From positions 1-34,953 of the IMG/VR virus record IMGVR_UViG_3300021962_000333: a stretch of 34,953 bases of DNA. One strand, written 5' to 3'. The stretch comes from a virus. The notes below the pieces were generated by a model that did not search any database, was not told the DNA's origin, and worked only from the letters and a program-made list of their open reading frames with translations. Below are positions 23,568 through 31,370 of the stretch, piece by piece. Numbering within the stretch: position 1 is the stretch's first letter; the number at the start of each line of letters is the position of its first letter. The translations under genes and the position numbers were made by a program.

Positions 23568-24203
23568 ATGTATATCAATGATAGTATCACACAAATAGTC
23601 ACGAATTTACCTAAATTTAGCGATGATTATATAGACATTTTAATAGATTACCTTGTAGGTAGCGGGCGCCTATTTCAGCAGCAAACTCCGGGCTATCAAA
23701 GACTATTACTCAAGTATCTTCAGGATAAAAATGCTAAAACCATATGCGAAGAAATAAGTTTACGGCTTATGAATGTAGATTCATTGAAAATTAAACAGGG
23801 CGCAGATGGGTTTGATGTAGTCAAAAACGTATATATAGAAGTCAAACCTATGTATGCTGACAAACTTAAAGGGGGAAACCCATTTAATGATCTTACAGAA
23901 GATGGGGTAGTAAAAAAGCAAAGTTGGGATATGTGTGTTTCTGGATTTTCAGACGGAAAGTTAGTATTTCTTGTACGATTTCCCTTTAGTTATATGGTAC
24001 CTTGGGCGCTTTCACGCATACAAGAAGTTGCAGAAAAGAATAGAAAAAAGACAAAAAAGCACACACGTTGTAGTCCCAATTTTGGGTATAAGCAATGGAT
24101 AGATTGTCCTGATTTAGATATACAATATCTACACCAAGATGCACAAAAATATATGTCTAAACCCATGTATAAGGCATTAATAAAACGTATACAGCAAAAA
24201 TGA
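23568..24203 (+). CDS. Candidate PD-(D/E)XK restriction-type endonuclease
   Basis: The 211-residue protein has a helical N-terminus and a core GADGFDVV (78-85), then VYIEVKP (88-94). Asp83, Glu91 and Lys93 fit the D-x(n)-ExK metal site of PD-(D/E)XK nucleases. The sequence KLKGGNPFNDLT and SGFSDGKLVFLVRFPF after it resembles type II restriction enzymes I have seen. It overlaps a DNA methyltransferase gene by four bases (ATGA), the classic layout of a restriction-modification pair. A homing or resolving nuclease is an alternative. Confidence 0.5.
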   Translation: MYINDSITQIVTNLPKFSDDYIDILIDYLVGSGRLFQQQTPGYQRLLLKYLQDKNAKTICEEISLRLMNVDSLKIKQGADGFDVVKNVYIEVKPMYADKLKGGNPFNDLTEDGVVKKQSWDMCVSGFSDGKLVFLVRFPFSYMVPWALSRIQEVAEKNRKKTKKHTRCSPNFGYKQWIDCPDLDIQYLHQDAQKYMSKPMYKALIKRIQQK

Positions 24204-25186
24204 TTGAAAACTATCTTAACGTAAGGCATAGTATTAGACGTTTATCTGATACTGACTTTGAACTTATATTACCCACACTGGCTCAAGAACTTGAATCTGT
24301 AAGTTTTCTCCCTGCATATGACGATAAACAATTACTAGATGCATGGAAACAGTTATGTAATTGGACAACATCTAGTAACAATATCAATAGTACTTCACGT
24401 ATAGGTGTGAAACTTTGCGAGCATTTCTTCCATAATTTTTATGATATAGAAATGAAAGGTAAAAGTTTTAATCAATTGTGGAAAGCAAATAACTTAGAAA
24501 AAGTATTACGTTGGAATCGTAAAAGTCATAGCACGCCTTACTTAAGTGAATTAAAACGCGGCATCTATTTTTGTTACGGGCTAACTAAAAATACGATGTA
24601 TAGGCCACAAATGGCCAAAATGATATGTGATAGATATAAGCCAAAACTTGTACTTGATCCTTGTGCTGGCTGGGGCGGTCGTATGTTAGGCACAGTTGCT
24701 AGCGGGGCAAGGTATATTGCTTTTGAGCCCAACACAACCACGTATCAAAATCTAACTAATCTAGCAAAATATCTAAAGATAGAAGATCAAGTTACGTTGA
24801 TTTGTGATGATGCATTAAAACTTGAAAATTATGATATCCCAGAAGTAGATTTAGTTCTTACCAGTCCGCCCTATTATGACATTGAAGTTTATAGCAAGGA
24901 ATCTACACAAAGTATCAACAATTACAATACATACGATGACTGGGCAGAACACTTTTTAAAAACTCTTATTCATTTATGTCTAGGAAAACTTAATAGTAAT
25001 GGGGTAAGTTGCTGGAATGTGGGTAAAGTGGGTAATCGTGATATGAACATAGACGTAGAGAGATACCATAATCAATTAGGATACCAAAAAACACTAGAAT
25101 TTAGTGTAGTCAGCAGCAAACGTCAAGCAATAAACAAAACTAAAAACGAAAAAAGTTCGGATAATACGGTTGTTTACAGCCTTTAA
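24200..25186 (+). CDS. DNA amino-methyltransferase
   Basis: The 328-residue protein has an AdoMet-binding motif I, LDPCAGWGGR (152-161), an acidic motif II-like turn (AFEPN, 174-178) and catalytic motif IV TSPPYYD (221-227). The PPY core marks N6-adenine or N4-cytosine methylation. Motif I precedes motif IV. Residues 1-130 may be the DNA-recognition part. Its start overlaps the candidate nuclease gene, so it may protect phage DNA from that nuclease, or alone protect against host restriction. A late promoter follows it. Confidence 0.82.
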   Translation: MIENYLNVRHSIRRLSDTDFELILPTLAQELESVSFLPAYDDKQLLDAWKQLCNWTTSSNNINSTSRIGVKLCEHFFHNFYDIEMKGKSFNQLWKANNLEKVLRWNRKSHSTPYLSELKRGIYFCYGLTKNTMYRPQMAKMICDRYKPKLVLDPCAGWGGRMLGTVASGARYIAFEPNTTTYQNLTNLAKYLKIEDQVTLICDDALKLENYDIPEVDLVLTSPPYYDIEVYSKESTQSINNYNTYDDWAEHFLKTLIHLCLGKLNSNGVSCWNVGKVGNRDMNIDVERYHNQLGYQKTLEFSVVSSKRQAINKTKNEKSSDNTVVYSL

Positions 25187-25191
25187 AACCA

Positions 25192-25199
25192 TATAAATA
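25192..25199 (+). promoter_or_regulatory. Perfect T4-type late promoter
   Basis: TATAAATA with the transcript start expected near 25205, then AGGAG (25205-25209) and GTG 25219. It drives an isolated virion gene between the methyltransferase and primase genes. Confidence 0.75.
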
Positions 25200-25218
25200 C
25201 AGTTAGGAGTGATCATCT

Positions 25219-26019
25219 GTGACTGTAACAAACGTAGGATATTCAACAGCAGCATTTATTTTTACACAGCGTCAGATTGTCATCCTATTATCAGGAAACA
25301 GTCCGAGGGCCTTTATGCCAGTATATGCAAAAACAATGAATCTACACAAAGGTGTAGACAATAAACTTCAGTTTCAGTTCTTAAATCAAGAGCAGAAACC
25401 AGTTGATATTACAGGCAAGGAAATAACTTGTCGTATCATCAATTATGACGGCACTGAGGTTCTAATTAAAAAGGCACTGACATTAGAACTTCCATTGACT
25501 GGAATAGCATATCTACAGTTGAATGCTGCTGAGATTGAGGATATTCCTGCTCAAATGTGTCACTACAGTCTTGAAATTCCAGTAGGAGAATTTGGATATC
25601 CCGTATTTGTAGACCCAGCAGCTGGTGCACGTGGTCAGATCAATGTTGTTAATAGCATATTACCAAGTTTTGTTCCTAGCGAAACTGTCACTATTCCAAC
25701 AGGACAGCCATTCCCGAATCTTGATAGCAACAACAGCATAGCAAATGTATTGCCGAATGCTAATACATATTATAGTTCTGTAATCAACACTGAAGATAAT
25801 CCTATAATTACATTGCAGGCTCATCTACATGAATTTAATGGGGAAGTTAGTGTTGAAGGAACATTCAATAGTCAATTAACAGATTGGTATCCCATAAGTT
25901 CAGAAGAATACCTTGAAACTACTGAAACAGTAGGGTATACTATTCATGGATTTCATCCGTTCTTGCGTATGGTATTCACAAGTAATACTGGTGTAGTATC
26001 AAATATTTTAGCGAGATAA
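25219..26019 (+). CDS. Probable virion protein (baseplate/tail)
   Basis: The 266-residue product is beta-rich and neutral. FMPVYAKTMNLHKGVDNKLQFQFLNQEQKPVDITG, with the following CRIINYDGTEVLIKKAL, looks like an immunoglobulin-like BppU-type baseplate domain (about residues 30-130); a linker and second beta domain follow (about 185-266, TLQAHLHEFNGEVSVEGTFN). A GTG start with AGGAG upstream and a perfect late promoter show it is a late gene, which supports a structural role. The exact virion position is unknown. Confidence 0.6.
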   Translation: MTVTNVGYSTAAFIFTQRQIVILLSGNSPRAFMPVYAKTMNLHKGVDNKLQFQFLNQEQKPVDITGKEITCRIINYDGTEVLIKKALTLELPLTGIAYLQLNAAEIEDIPAQMCHYSLEIPVGEFGYPVFVDPAAGARGQINVVNSILPSFVPSETVTIPTGQPFPNLDSNNSIANVLPNANTYYSSVINTEDNPIITLQAHLHEFNGEVSVEGTFNSQLTDWYPISSEEYLETTETVGYTIHGFHPFLRMVFTSNTGVVSNILAR

Positions 26020-26023
26020 AGTA

Positions 26024-26212
26024 ATGAAGGTTGCCGATGTAGTCAAAACACACAAGTTGTACACAGCCAAAGTTTTCATACAGCAACCAAACTACAGAGG
26101 ACATATGGATGTCTCTGTATCAGCACCGAGTTTCTATGTAGCAAGAGAATTAATTAAACGACTTTACAATGTAAAGGATTATGTCATTAGTAACTTGCGC
26201 GAAGTGAAATAA
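26024..26212 (+). CDS. Unknown 62-residue protein
   Basis: The ATG lies five bases after the preceding stop, without a clear ribosome site; coupling is likely. The sequence MKVADVVKTHKLYTAKVFIQ, then YVARELIKRLYNVKDYVI, suggests a small basic beta-alpha fold that could bind nucleic acid. No family is recognised. It is followed by the promoter region of the primase gene. Confidence 0.5.
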   Translation: MKVADVVKTHKLYTAKVFIQQPNYRGHMDVSVSAPSFYVARELIKRLYNVKDYVISNLREVK

Positions 26213-26237
26213 TTGGGCTAAAAATATTCCAATACTC

Positions 26238-26266
26238 TTTGTTTTTTCGCAACACTCTGTTATAAT
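26238..26266 (+). promoter_or_regulatory. Sigma70-like promoter giving a leaderless GTG start
   Basis: A weak -35 TTTGTT (26238-26243) at 17 bases, a perfect TATAAT (26261-26266), six bases, then GTG 26273. It heads the primase-helicase pair. Confidence 0.6.
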
Positions 26267-26272
26267 TACTGA

Positions 26273-27244
26273 GTGTTTGATATTCTTCAGATAGTTCCAG
26301 GCAAGAAAAAAACAACTCAAAGCGGTTGGCATAGTTTTAATGCTATCTGTTGTCATTATCGCGGGCATAAGGCTGATCGTCGCGCCCGCGGCGGTATCAA
26401 GTTTGACGGTGACAACTGGAGTTATCATTGTTTTAACTGCGGCTTTAAATGTACATTTACGTTAGGTCGTACTTTAACACGCAATACAAGACAGTTATTG
26501 TCATATTGTGGAATGGATAAAGATGATATCAATAAGTACAGCCTTGAAAGTTTACAGCATAAAGATTTACTTGATTTCACAAAACTAAAACGTGAAAAGA
26601 AAAAGATTAAGTTTAAAGAAATGACATTGCCCGATGCTGAATTAATTGATAGTGATAATCCTAAACATCAAATTTATGTTAGTTATTTAAACAAAAGAAA
26701 GATACGTATAAATGATTATCCATTTATGTGTACACCTGACGCTGATGGTAGGCAAGCAAATCGTGTAATTATACCCTACACATACGAAAATAAAATAGTG
26801 GGTCATACTAGTAGGTACTTAGATGATCGCACACCTAAATTTATTAACGAACAACAGCAGGGTTATGTATTTGGATATGATCTACAAAAGCCAGAATATG
26901 AAGTATGTATTGTTACAGAAGGTATATTTGACGCACTCAGTATAAATGGCTGCGCATTAACACATAATACAATTAGTGAAGATCAAGCAGAAATATTAAA
27001 GAATTTAAATAAAAAGATTATTGTTGTTCCAGATCAAGATAAAACAGGATTACAAATCTGTGATCGTGCATTAGGTTTGGGTTTTTATGTCAGTTTACCT
27101 AATTGGGACGATGACGTAAAAGATGTAAATGATAGCGTAGTAAAATATGGGAAACTACCTACGTTGCTAAGTATCTTAAAATCAGCAACAAACAGCAAAA
27201 TCAAGATTGAAGTAAAGAGGAAGCAACTTGATAAACGACTATAA
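26273..27244 (+). CDS. DNA primase (gp61/DnaG-like)
   Basis: The 323-residue protein matches T4 gp61 in size (342). The N-terminal zinc-binding domain has Cys26/Cys27/His28 and the HCFNCGFKC cluster (52-60, Cys53 and Cys56). The Toprim domain has Glu216 (TEGIFDAL) and Asp254/Asp256 (VPDQDKTG), the metal-binding residues for primer synthesis. The GTG at 26273 has no Shine-Dalgarno sequence and lies where transcription should begin. The downstream helicase gene overlaps it by 17 bases, so the two primosome parts are made together. Confidence 0.9.
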   Translation: MFDILQIVPGKKKTTQSGWHSFNAICCHYRGHKADRRARGGIKFDGDNWSYHCFNCGFKCTFTLGRTLTRNTRQLLSYCGMDKDDINKYSLESLQHKDLLDFTKLKREKKKIKFKEMTLPDAELIDSDNPKHQIYVSYLNKRKIRINDYPFMCTPDADGRQANRVIIPYTYENKIVGHTSRYLDDRTPKFINEQQQGYVFGYDLQKPEYEVCIVTEGIFDALSINGCALTHNTISEDQAEILKNLNKKIIVVPDQDKTGLQICDRALGLGFYVSLPNWDDDVKDVNDSVVKYGKLPTLLSILKSATNSKIKIEVKRKQLDKRL

Positions 27245-28631
27245 CATAGAAGTACAAAAGATATTTTTACAAATGATGCTCACAAACTCCGAACTTTTTA
27301 CTCGGGTTATGAACATTATTAATGCTGAGAACTTTGATCGCCGTCTTAGACCGGCAGCAGAGTTTATTATTGAACACACAAAGAAATATAATGTTATGCC
27401 TGATCCTATACAGATTAAGGCTACAACTGACATTGTGTTAGAACGTATTGATGAATTAGATGAAGCCTATTATAATTGGTTTCTAGAAGAATTTGAAGCG
27501 TTTACGAGACGCCAAGAACTTGAGAGGGCTATTCTTAAGAGTGCTGATCATCTTGAGAAGGGCGAGTATGGACCTGTGGAGAAACTGATCAAAGATGCAG
27601 TTCAGATTTCTCTACAGAAGGACATGGGTACAGATTACTTTGCTGATCCTCGTGGACGATTGATGGCATTGAAATCTAATAATGGTCAGAATAGTACAGG
27701 TTGGCCTACACTAGATAAAAAATTGTATGGCGGATTTAATCGTGGTGAATTACAAATCTTTGCGGGTGGTAGTGGATCAGGTAAAAGTCTTGTCATGCAA
27801 AATCTAGCAGTCAATTGGGTAAATGCAGGGCTAAATGGTGTGTATGTTACGCTTGAATTGAGTGAGGGCTTGTGTAGTATGCGATTGGATAGTATGATGA
27901 CTGATACTAGCACACAAGAAATATTCAAAGACCTTGACAACGTTGAGATGAAAGTCAAAATGATTGCTAAAAAGAGTGGTCAATTGCGTGTCAAGTATTT
28001 ACCCGCACAGAGCAATGTTAACGATATCAGAGCATATGTAAAAGAACTACAGGTACAAACTGGTATGCGTATTGATTTCTTATGTGTTGATTATTTGGAC
28101 TTGATCATGCCTGTAACTGCAAAGGTCAGTCCTAGCGATTTGTTTGTTAAGGACAAGTACGTATCGGAAGAATTGCGTAATCTATCCAAAGAACTCAATG
28201 TTGTATTCGTTACAGCAAGTCAGTTGAATCGTAGTGCGGTTGACGAAATTGAGTTTGATCATAGTCATATCGCAGGTGGCATCAGTAAGATCAATACTGC
28301 GGATAATGTCTTTGGTATCTTTACATCACGTTCTATACGTGAAAGCGGACGCTATCAAATACAGTTGATGAAAACACGTAGTAGTTCGGGCGTTGGTCAG
28401 AAAATTGAATTGAAGTATAATGGGGATACATTACGCATTACTGATGACGGGGAAGATAATCCAAAACCTCAACCATCGGGAACACAATTATTAAGTCAAA
28501 TACGTGCTACTAGCGAGATCGGATCTGTAAATCAAGTTGTAGCAGATAGTTTAGAAAATACTGATAAAAATGTGAAGGCCAGTGTTCAGAGTACAAAATT
28601 GCGTACTTTAATCAATAATCTAAACAAATAA
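27228..28631 (+). CDS. Replicative DnaB-family helicase (gp41-like)
   Basis: The 467-residue helicase has an N-terminal helical domain (1-150), Walker A GGSGSGKS (180-187), Walker B FLCVDYLDLI (284-293), the TASQLNR motif H3 region and an Arg-rich C-terminal part (MKTRSSSGVGQ). It should unwind the lagging-strand template ahead of the fork and bind the primase. The start is TTG 27228, supported by AGAGGAAG (27216-27223); it overlaps the primase stop. The C-terminal 70 residues are low in conservation and polar, as expected for a primase or loader contact. Confidence 0.92.
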   Translation: MINDYNIEVQKIFLQMMLTNSELFTRVMNIINAENFDRRLRPAAEFIIEHTKKYNVMPDPIQIKATTDIVLERIDELDEAYYNWFLEEFEAFTRRQELERAILKSADHLEKGEYGPVEKLIKDAVQISLQKDMGTDYFADPRGRLMALKSNNGQNSTGWPTLDKKLYGGFNRGELQIFAGGSGSGKSLVMQNLAVNWVNAGLNGVYVTLELSEGLCSMRLDSMMTDTSTQEIFKDLDNVEMKVKMIAKKSGQLRVKYLPAQSNVNDIRAYVKELQVQTGMRIDFLCVDYLDLIMPVTAKVSPSDLFVKDKYVSEELRNLSKELNVVFVTASQLNRSAVDEIEFDHSHIAGGISKINTADNVFGIFTSRSIRESGRYQIQLMKTRSSSGVGQKIELKYNGDTLRITDDGEDNPKPQPSGTQLLSQIRATSEIGSVNQVVADSLENTDKNVKASVQSTKLRTLINNLNK

Positions 28632-28647
28632 AAACACCCTAAATTTA

Positions 28648-28655
28648 GATAAATA
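28648..28655 (+). promoter_or_regulatory. Late promoter GATAAATA
   Basis: GATAAATA matches seven of eight consensus bases and ends seven bases before ATG 28663, the same spacing as the - strand late promoter at 23505-23512. Confidence 0.6.
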
Positions 28656-28662
28656 CTTCATT

Positions 28663-28911
28663 ATGCAAAAGCGTACACGAAGCCTACTTGAAGAATTAGA
28701 GTCTATAGGCAATAATAGAGACATTAATCATGTCATTGAAAATAGAGCAAGTAATGTGATTTCCAGTGCTATTAACTTGGTTGAGTTAATGTATAGACAT
28801 TATAGCCCTGAAAAAGCAGAACTTTTAGAAAAGAAACTATTAAGTGCCATAAAGAGTAAGGAGCCCACACGCTTTTCTAAATCAATGAGAAAGAAAAATG
28901 AAAATCCATGA
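28663..28911 (+). CDS. Small conserved-looking late protein
   Basis: The 82-residue, highly helical and charged protein begins MQKRTRSLLEELESIG and ends KEPTRFSKSMRKKNENP. I recall near-identical starts in other marine T4-like phages, where the protein has no assigned role. The late promoter suggests an assembly or virion-linked function. Its end overlaps the next gene start by 14 bases. Confidence 0.6.
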   Translation: MQKRTRSLLEELESIGNNRDINHVIENRASNVISSAINLVELMYRHYSPEKAELLEKKLLSAIKSKEPTRFSKSMRKKNENP

Positions 28912-29647
28912 GGCTTCAGGAACAGCAGCAGGTGGTTTTTTTGATACTGCTGTAAATATGGCTAGAGGGTTAAAGGGTTTAGCCGGAATAAAGAATCCTT
29001 TTAAATTAGCAGCCCAACGTAAAGATTTAGGATTATCAAAAGAAGACCAAATCGCCTATAATAACTTTACACAAAAGTTTATTAATAGAGGGTTGAATAC
29101 AATTAAAACTGCGGGGCAAACAGGATTGTTTGATCCTACATCAAACAAATTTATTAAAGTTAAAACTCCCAAAGCATTGCCTAACTTAGCGAAAGGGGTA
29201 GATATAATTTCAACCAAACCTTTCATCATTAGTTTTAGAGATAAAGATTACACCATAGATAATACAGGTCAATGGAAACAAATGGACTCTGCCACAGGGA
29301 CTTTATCTCCCCAAGCACTTTCAAATGAATATATAACTTTTTTAACTAACCAATATAACATTGCTAAAAAATTAAAAATGATTCGTGAATCTTACGAATT
29401 TATGAATGATATAGTTGAAACTTATATTGAGTTATTTGAAGCAACAGCCGGACTTCCTAGTATTAGTCAGTGGGTATGGGATAATTTTATGTTACCTTAT
29501 CTAAAAGGTATCAATTATGAATCTGCAAAACCACAAATAAATGCTGTACTACAGAATCTTCCTAACTCATATAGTAGTGGTACGTTAGAGAATGATTTGC
29601 AAAAGTTAGCAGATATAGTATGGGCATTAGGTAGTTATAAAAAGTAA
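28898..29647 (+). CDS. Unknown late protein, 249 residues
   Basis: The protein starts MKIHEASGTAAGGFFDTAVNMARGLKGLAG, a hydrophobic-amphipathic segment that could contact a membrane or be a processed head peptide. The middle has a beta-rich section (KPFIISFRDKDYTIDNTGQW) and the rest is helical. An ATG start overlaps the preceding gene. It lies in a late operon with the KxDG protein. No domain is recognised and an internal head protein is only a guess. Confidence 0.5.
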   Translation: MKIHEASGTAAGGFFDTAVNMARGLKGLAGIKNPFKLAAQRKDLGLSKEDQIAYNNFTQKFINRGLNTIKTAGQTGLFDPTSNKFIKVKTPKALPNLAKGVDIISTKPFIISFRDKDYTIDNTGQWKQMDSATGTLSPQALSNEYITFLTNQYNIAKKLKMIRESYEFMNDIVETYIELFEATAGLPSISQWVWDNFMLPYLKGINYESAKPQINAVLQNLPNSYSSGTLENDLQKLADIVWALGSYKK

Positions 29648-29651
29648 TAAA

Positions 29652-30842
29652 ATGAATGAACCCATATATTACAAACATTTACTTGAAAGTCTGAATAGAC
29701 AATTTACTATTGAGGCAAAGGGTCATTTAGATCATCCCGAAGATTTAGTTTTTTTGCAGGATGTATCTGGTGCTAAAAGAGCAATTGACAGTATGCTCGC
29801 CACCGCTAAAAATCCTAAGGCTATCACTATCAAATGGGATGGATATCCTGCGTTACTATTTGGCACTGGTTTAGACAAAAAGTTCACTGTGTTAGATAAA
29901 CACATGATGAATAAAGTAGATGGTAGTGGTAGACGAATTTATAGTCCTGAACAATTTGCTCAATATGATGCGGCTCGCGGCGTTGAAAGACATGAACTCA
30001 ATCAAGTAATCAATAGCATTTGGCCAGGTCTACAAAAATCATATAGTGGTGCTGGATGGTATTGGGGTGATTTAATATTTTCGCAACCACTTGAACCGCA
30101 AAAAGATGGACTATATCATTTTAAGGCTAATCCTAATGGGATAGCATATACAGTCGATCCGAATAGCGAAGTTGGTAAACTTATAACAGGTAAACAAGCC
30201 GGTATAGCAGTTCATGGGTATTTAGATCCAGATGCTCCTGAAAAAGCAGCACAAATGTCAAGACCTGGCGAAATAGTATATCCTACAGATTTAGTTAAAC
30301 CATTAAATGGAACTATAGGTAGTTTGAAGAATAACAGTAATGTTGCTATCGTTCCTAGTGCTATGCCTATCACACCTGAAGTAAAGATAGATAAAAATTT
30401 ACTTACCAAAGCCCAGAGTTCTCTAGCAAAATACAGCAAAGATATATCCAAACTAATGACTACTGCACCCCAGGCTAGAAACACATTCAATCAACTATTC
30501 ACAACTTATATCAACAACAAGATAGCATCAGGAAACCTTAGTAATCTGTCGGACGATTTCATGAATTATGTCGAGAACCGTCCTATGACAGATAGCATGA
30601 AAAAGAAGATAGCTGACCATCTTAACGCTAATAAGAATGGTATAGTGGGTTTATTTACTATTTGGGCAGCATTATATCAACTTAAAATGACGGTAGTAGA
30701 TCAATTAAATCAAGCATCTGAATCAAGCCCTGTTAAGGGATATTTGGATAGCGGGCAGCAAAGTCAGGAAGGATTCGTCAGTCAGGGCTTAAAATTCATA
30801 GATAGATTAGGTTTTAGTCGCCAAAATTTAGCCGGAAGATAG
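29652..30842 (+). CDS. KxDG-motif protein, possible nucleotidyltransferase/ligase-like (DUF6267-like)
   Basis: The 396-residue protein contains ITIKWDGYPALLFG with Lys61-Trp-Asp-Gly64, which matches ligase motif I (KxDG), where Lys becomes adenylated in DNA and RNA ligases. WGDLIF (138-143) could be motif III-like, and HFKANPNGIAY (156-166) an aromatic-rich core strand. I associate this with the uncharacterised DUF6267 group of marine phages. Motifs IV and V are not clear, so catalysis is unproven. The C-terminal half (from about 230) is helical and may be a separate domain. It is co-transcribed with late genes. Confidence 0.55.
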   Translation: MNEPIYYKHLLESLNRQFTIEAKGHLDHPEDLVFLQDVSGAKRAIDSMLATAKNPKAITIKWDGYPALLFGTGLDKKFTVLDKHMMNKVDGSGRRIYSPEQFAQYDAARGVERHELNQVINSIWPGLQKSYSGAGWYWGDLIFSQPLEPQKDGLYHFKANPNGIAYTVDPNSEVGKLITGKQAGIAVHGYLDPDAPEKAAQMSRPGEIVYPTDLVKPLNGTIGSLKNNSNVAIVPSAMPITPEVKIDKNLLTKAQSSLAKYSKDISKLMTTAPQARNTFNQLFTTYINNKIASGNLSNLSDDFMNYVENRPMTDSMKKKIADHLNANKNGIVGLFTIWAALYQLKMTVVDQLNQASESSPVKGYLDSGQQSQEGFVSQGLKFIDRLGFSRQNLAGR

Positions 30843-30871
30843 TGTCCAAACCCAGGATTTTTTATTTCAGG

Positions 30872-30879
30872 CATAAATA
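30872..30879 (+). promoter_or_regulatory. Late promoter CATAAATA
   Basis: CATAAATA matches seven of eight consensus bases. The transcript should begin near 30885, immediately before a stable hairpin. Confidence 0.65.
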
Positions 30880-30911
30880 TTAGTATGAGCCTTACGAGGT
30901 TCAAACTAATA
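30878..30911 (+). promoter_or_regulatory. 5'-leader hairpin with UACG tetraloop
   Basis: The inner stem GAGCCT (30887-30892) pairs with AGGTTC (30897-30902) across TACG, a UNCG-type tetraloop known for high stability. An outer TATTAGT/ACTAATA pairing (30878-30884 with 30905-30911) exists in DNA. The AAGGAG ribosome site (30911-30916) follows directly. Confidence 0.55.
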
Positions 30912-30924
30912 AGGAGATTTTACA

Positions 30925-31296
30925 ATGGCACAATTTACAAAGGTTAATGGCGACTTCCAACAAGTACTATGGTTGGATGCCCCATCATACACTAACGCAG
31001 GTTTAAACGCTGTTCAGTCAGCAGTTACAGTTCAGCCACAAGGCCCAAAGTTAGACTTTTTCACTCTAACTGGTAATGGTTCACAGATTGCTGACAATAT
31101 CGCAACTATCTTCCAGACAGTTGAACAGTTAGCAACAGTTCATATCTATGAATACACTAACGCAACTGACGATACACTAGCATTAGCATTGTATCCAACA
31201 GGCGGTTGGTCAGTTGCTACACTTGACGCAGCATTAGCAAATGCTTATGCCGGCGCAAACGTAACAGCAGCAGCAACAGCAACTTTCACTAACTAA
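30925..31296 (+). CDS. Small abundant late protein, probable virion component
   Basis: The 123-residue product is Ala/Thr/Asn-rich, low in charge and has no Cys or Lys clusters, the look of a capsid decoration or small tail protein: MAQFTKVNGDFQQVLWLDAP, then an Ala-rich C-terminus (AYAGANVTAAATATFTN). Expression signals are unusually strong: own late promoter, a stable leader hairpin, a full AAGGAG ribosome site and a strong terminator. It is therefore a single-gene unit probably made in large amounts. Which particle it joins is not known. Confidence 0.65.
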   Translation: MAQFTKVNGDFQQVLWLDAPSYTNAGLNAVQSAVTVQPQGPKLDFFTLTGNGSQIADNIATIFQTVEQLATVHIYEYTNATDDTLALALYPTGGWSVATLDAALANAYAGANVTAAATATFTN

Positions 31297-31323
31297 TAGT
31301 TAGTTTTAAGTTAAGAGAATAAG

Positions 31324-31353
31324 GCCCGAGAAGTAAAATTCTCGGGCTTTTTT
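31324..31353 (+). terminator. Strong Rho-independent terminator
   Basis: GCCCGAGAA (31324-31332), loop GTAAAA, TTCTCGGGC (31339-31347), then TTTTTT: a perfect 9-bp stem and full U-tract. The loop sequence equals that of the hairpin after gp32 (9850-9855). Confidence 0.92.
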
Positions 31354-31358
31354 ATTGC

Positions 31359-31366
31359 TGTAAATA
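31359..31366 (+). promoter_or_regulatory. Late-promoter-like box TGTAAATA
   Basis: TGTAAATA matches six of eight consensus bases and lies between the terminator and ATG 31371, with only four bases before the start codon. Confidence 0.45.
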
Positions 31367-31370
31367 CAGG

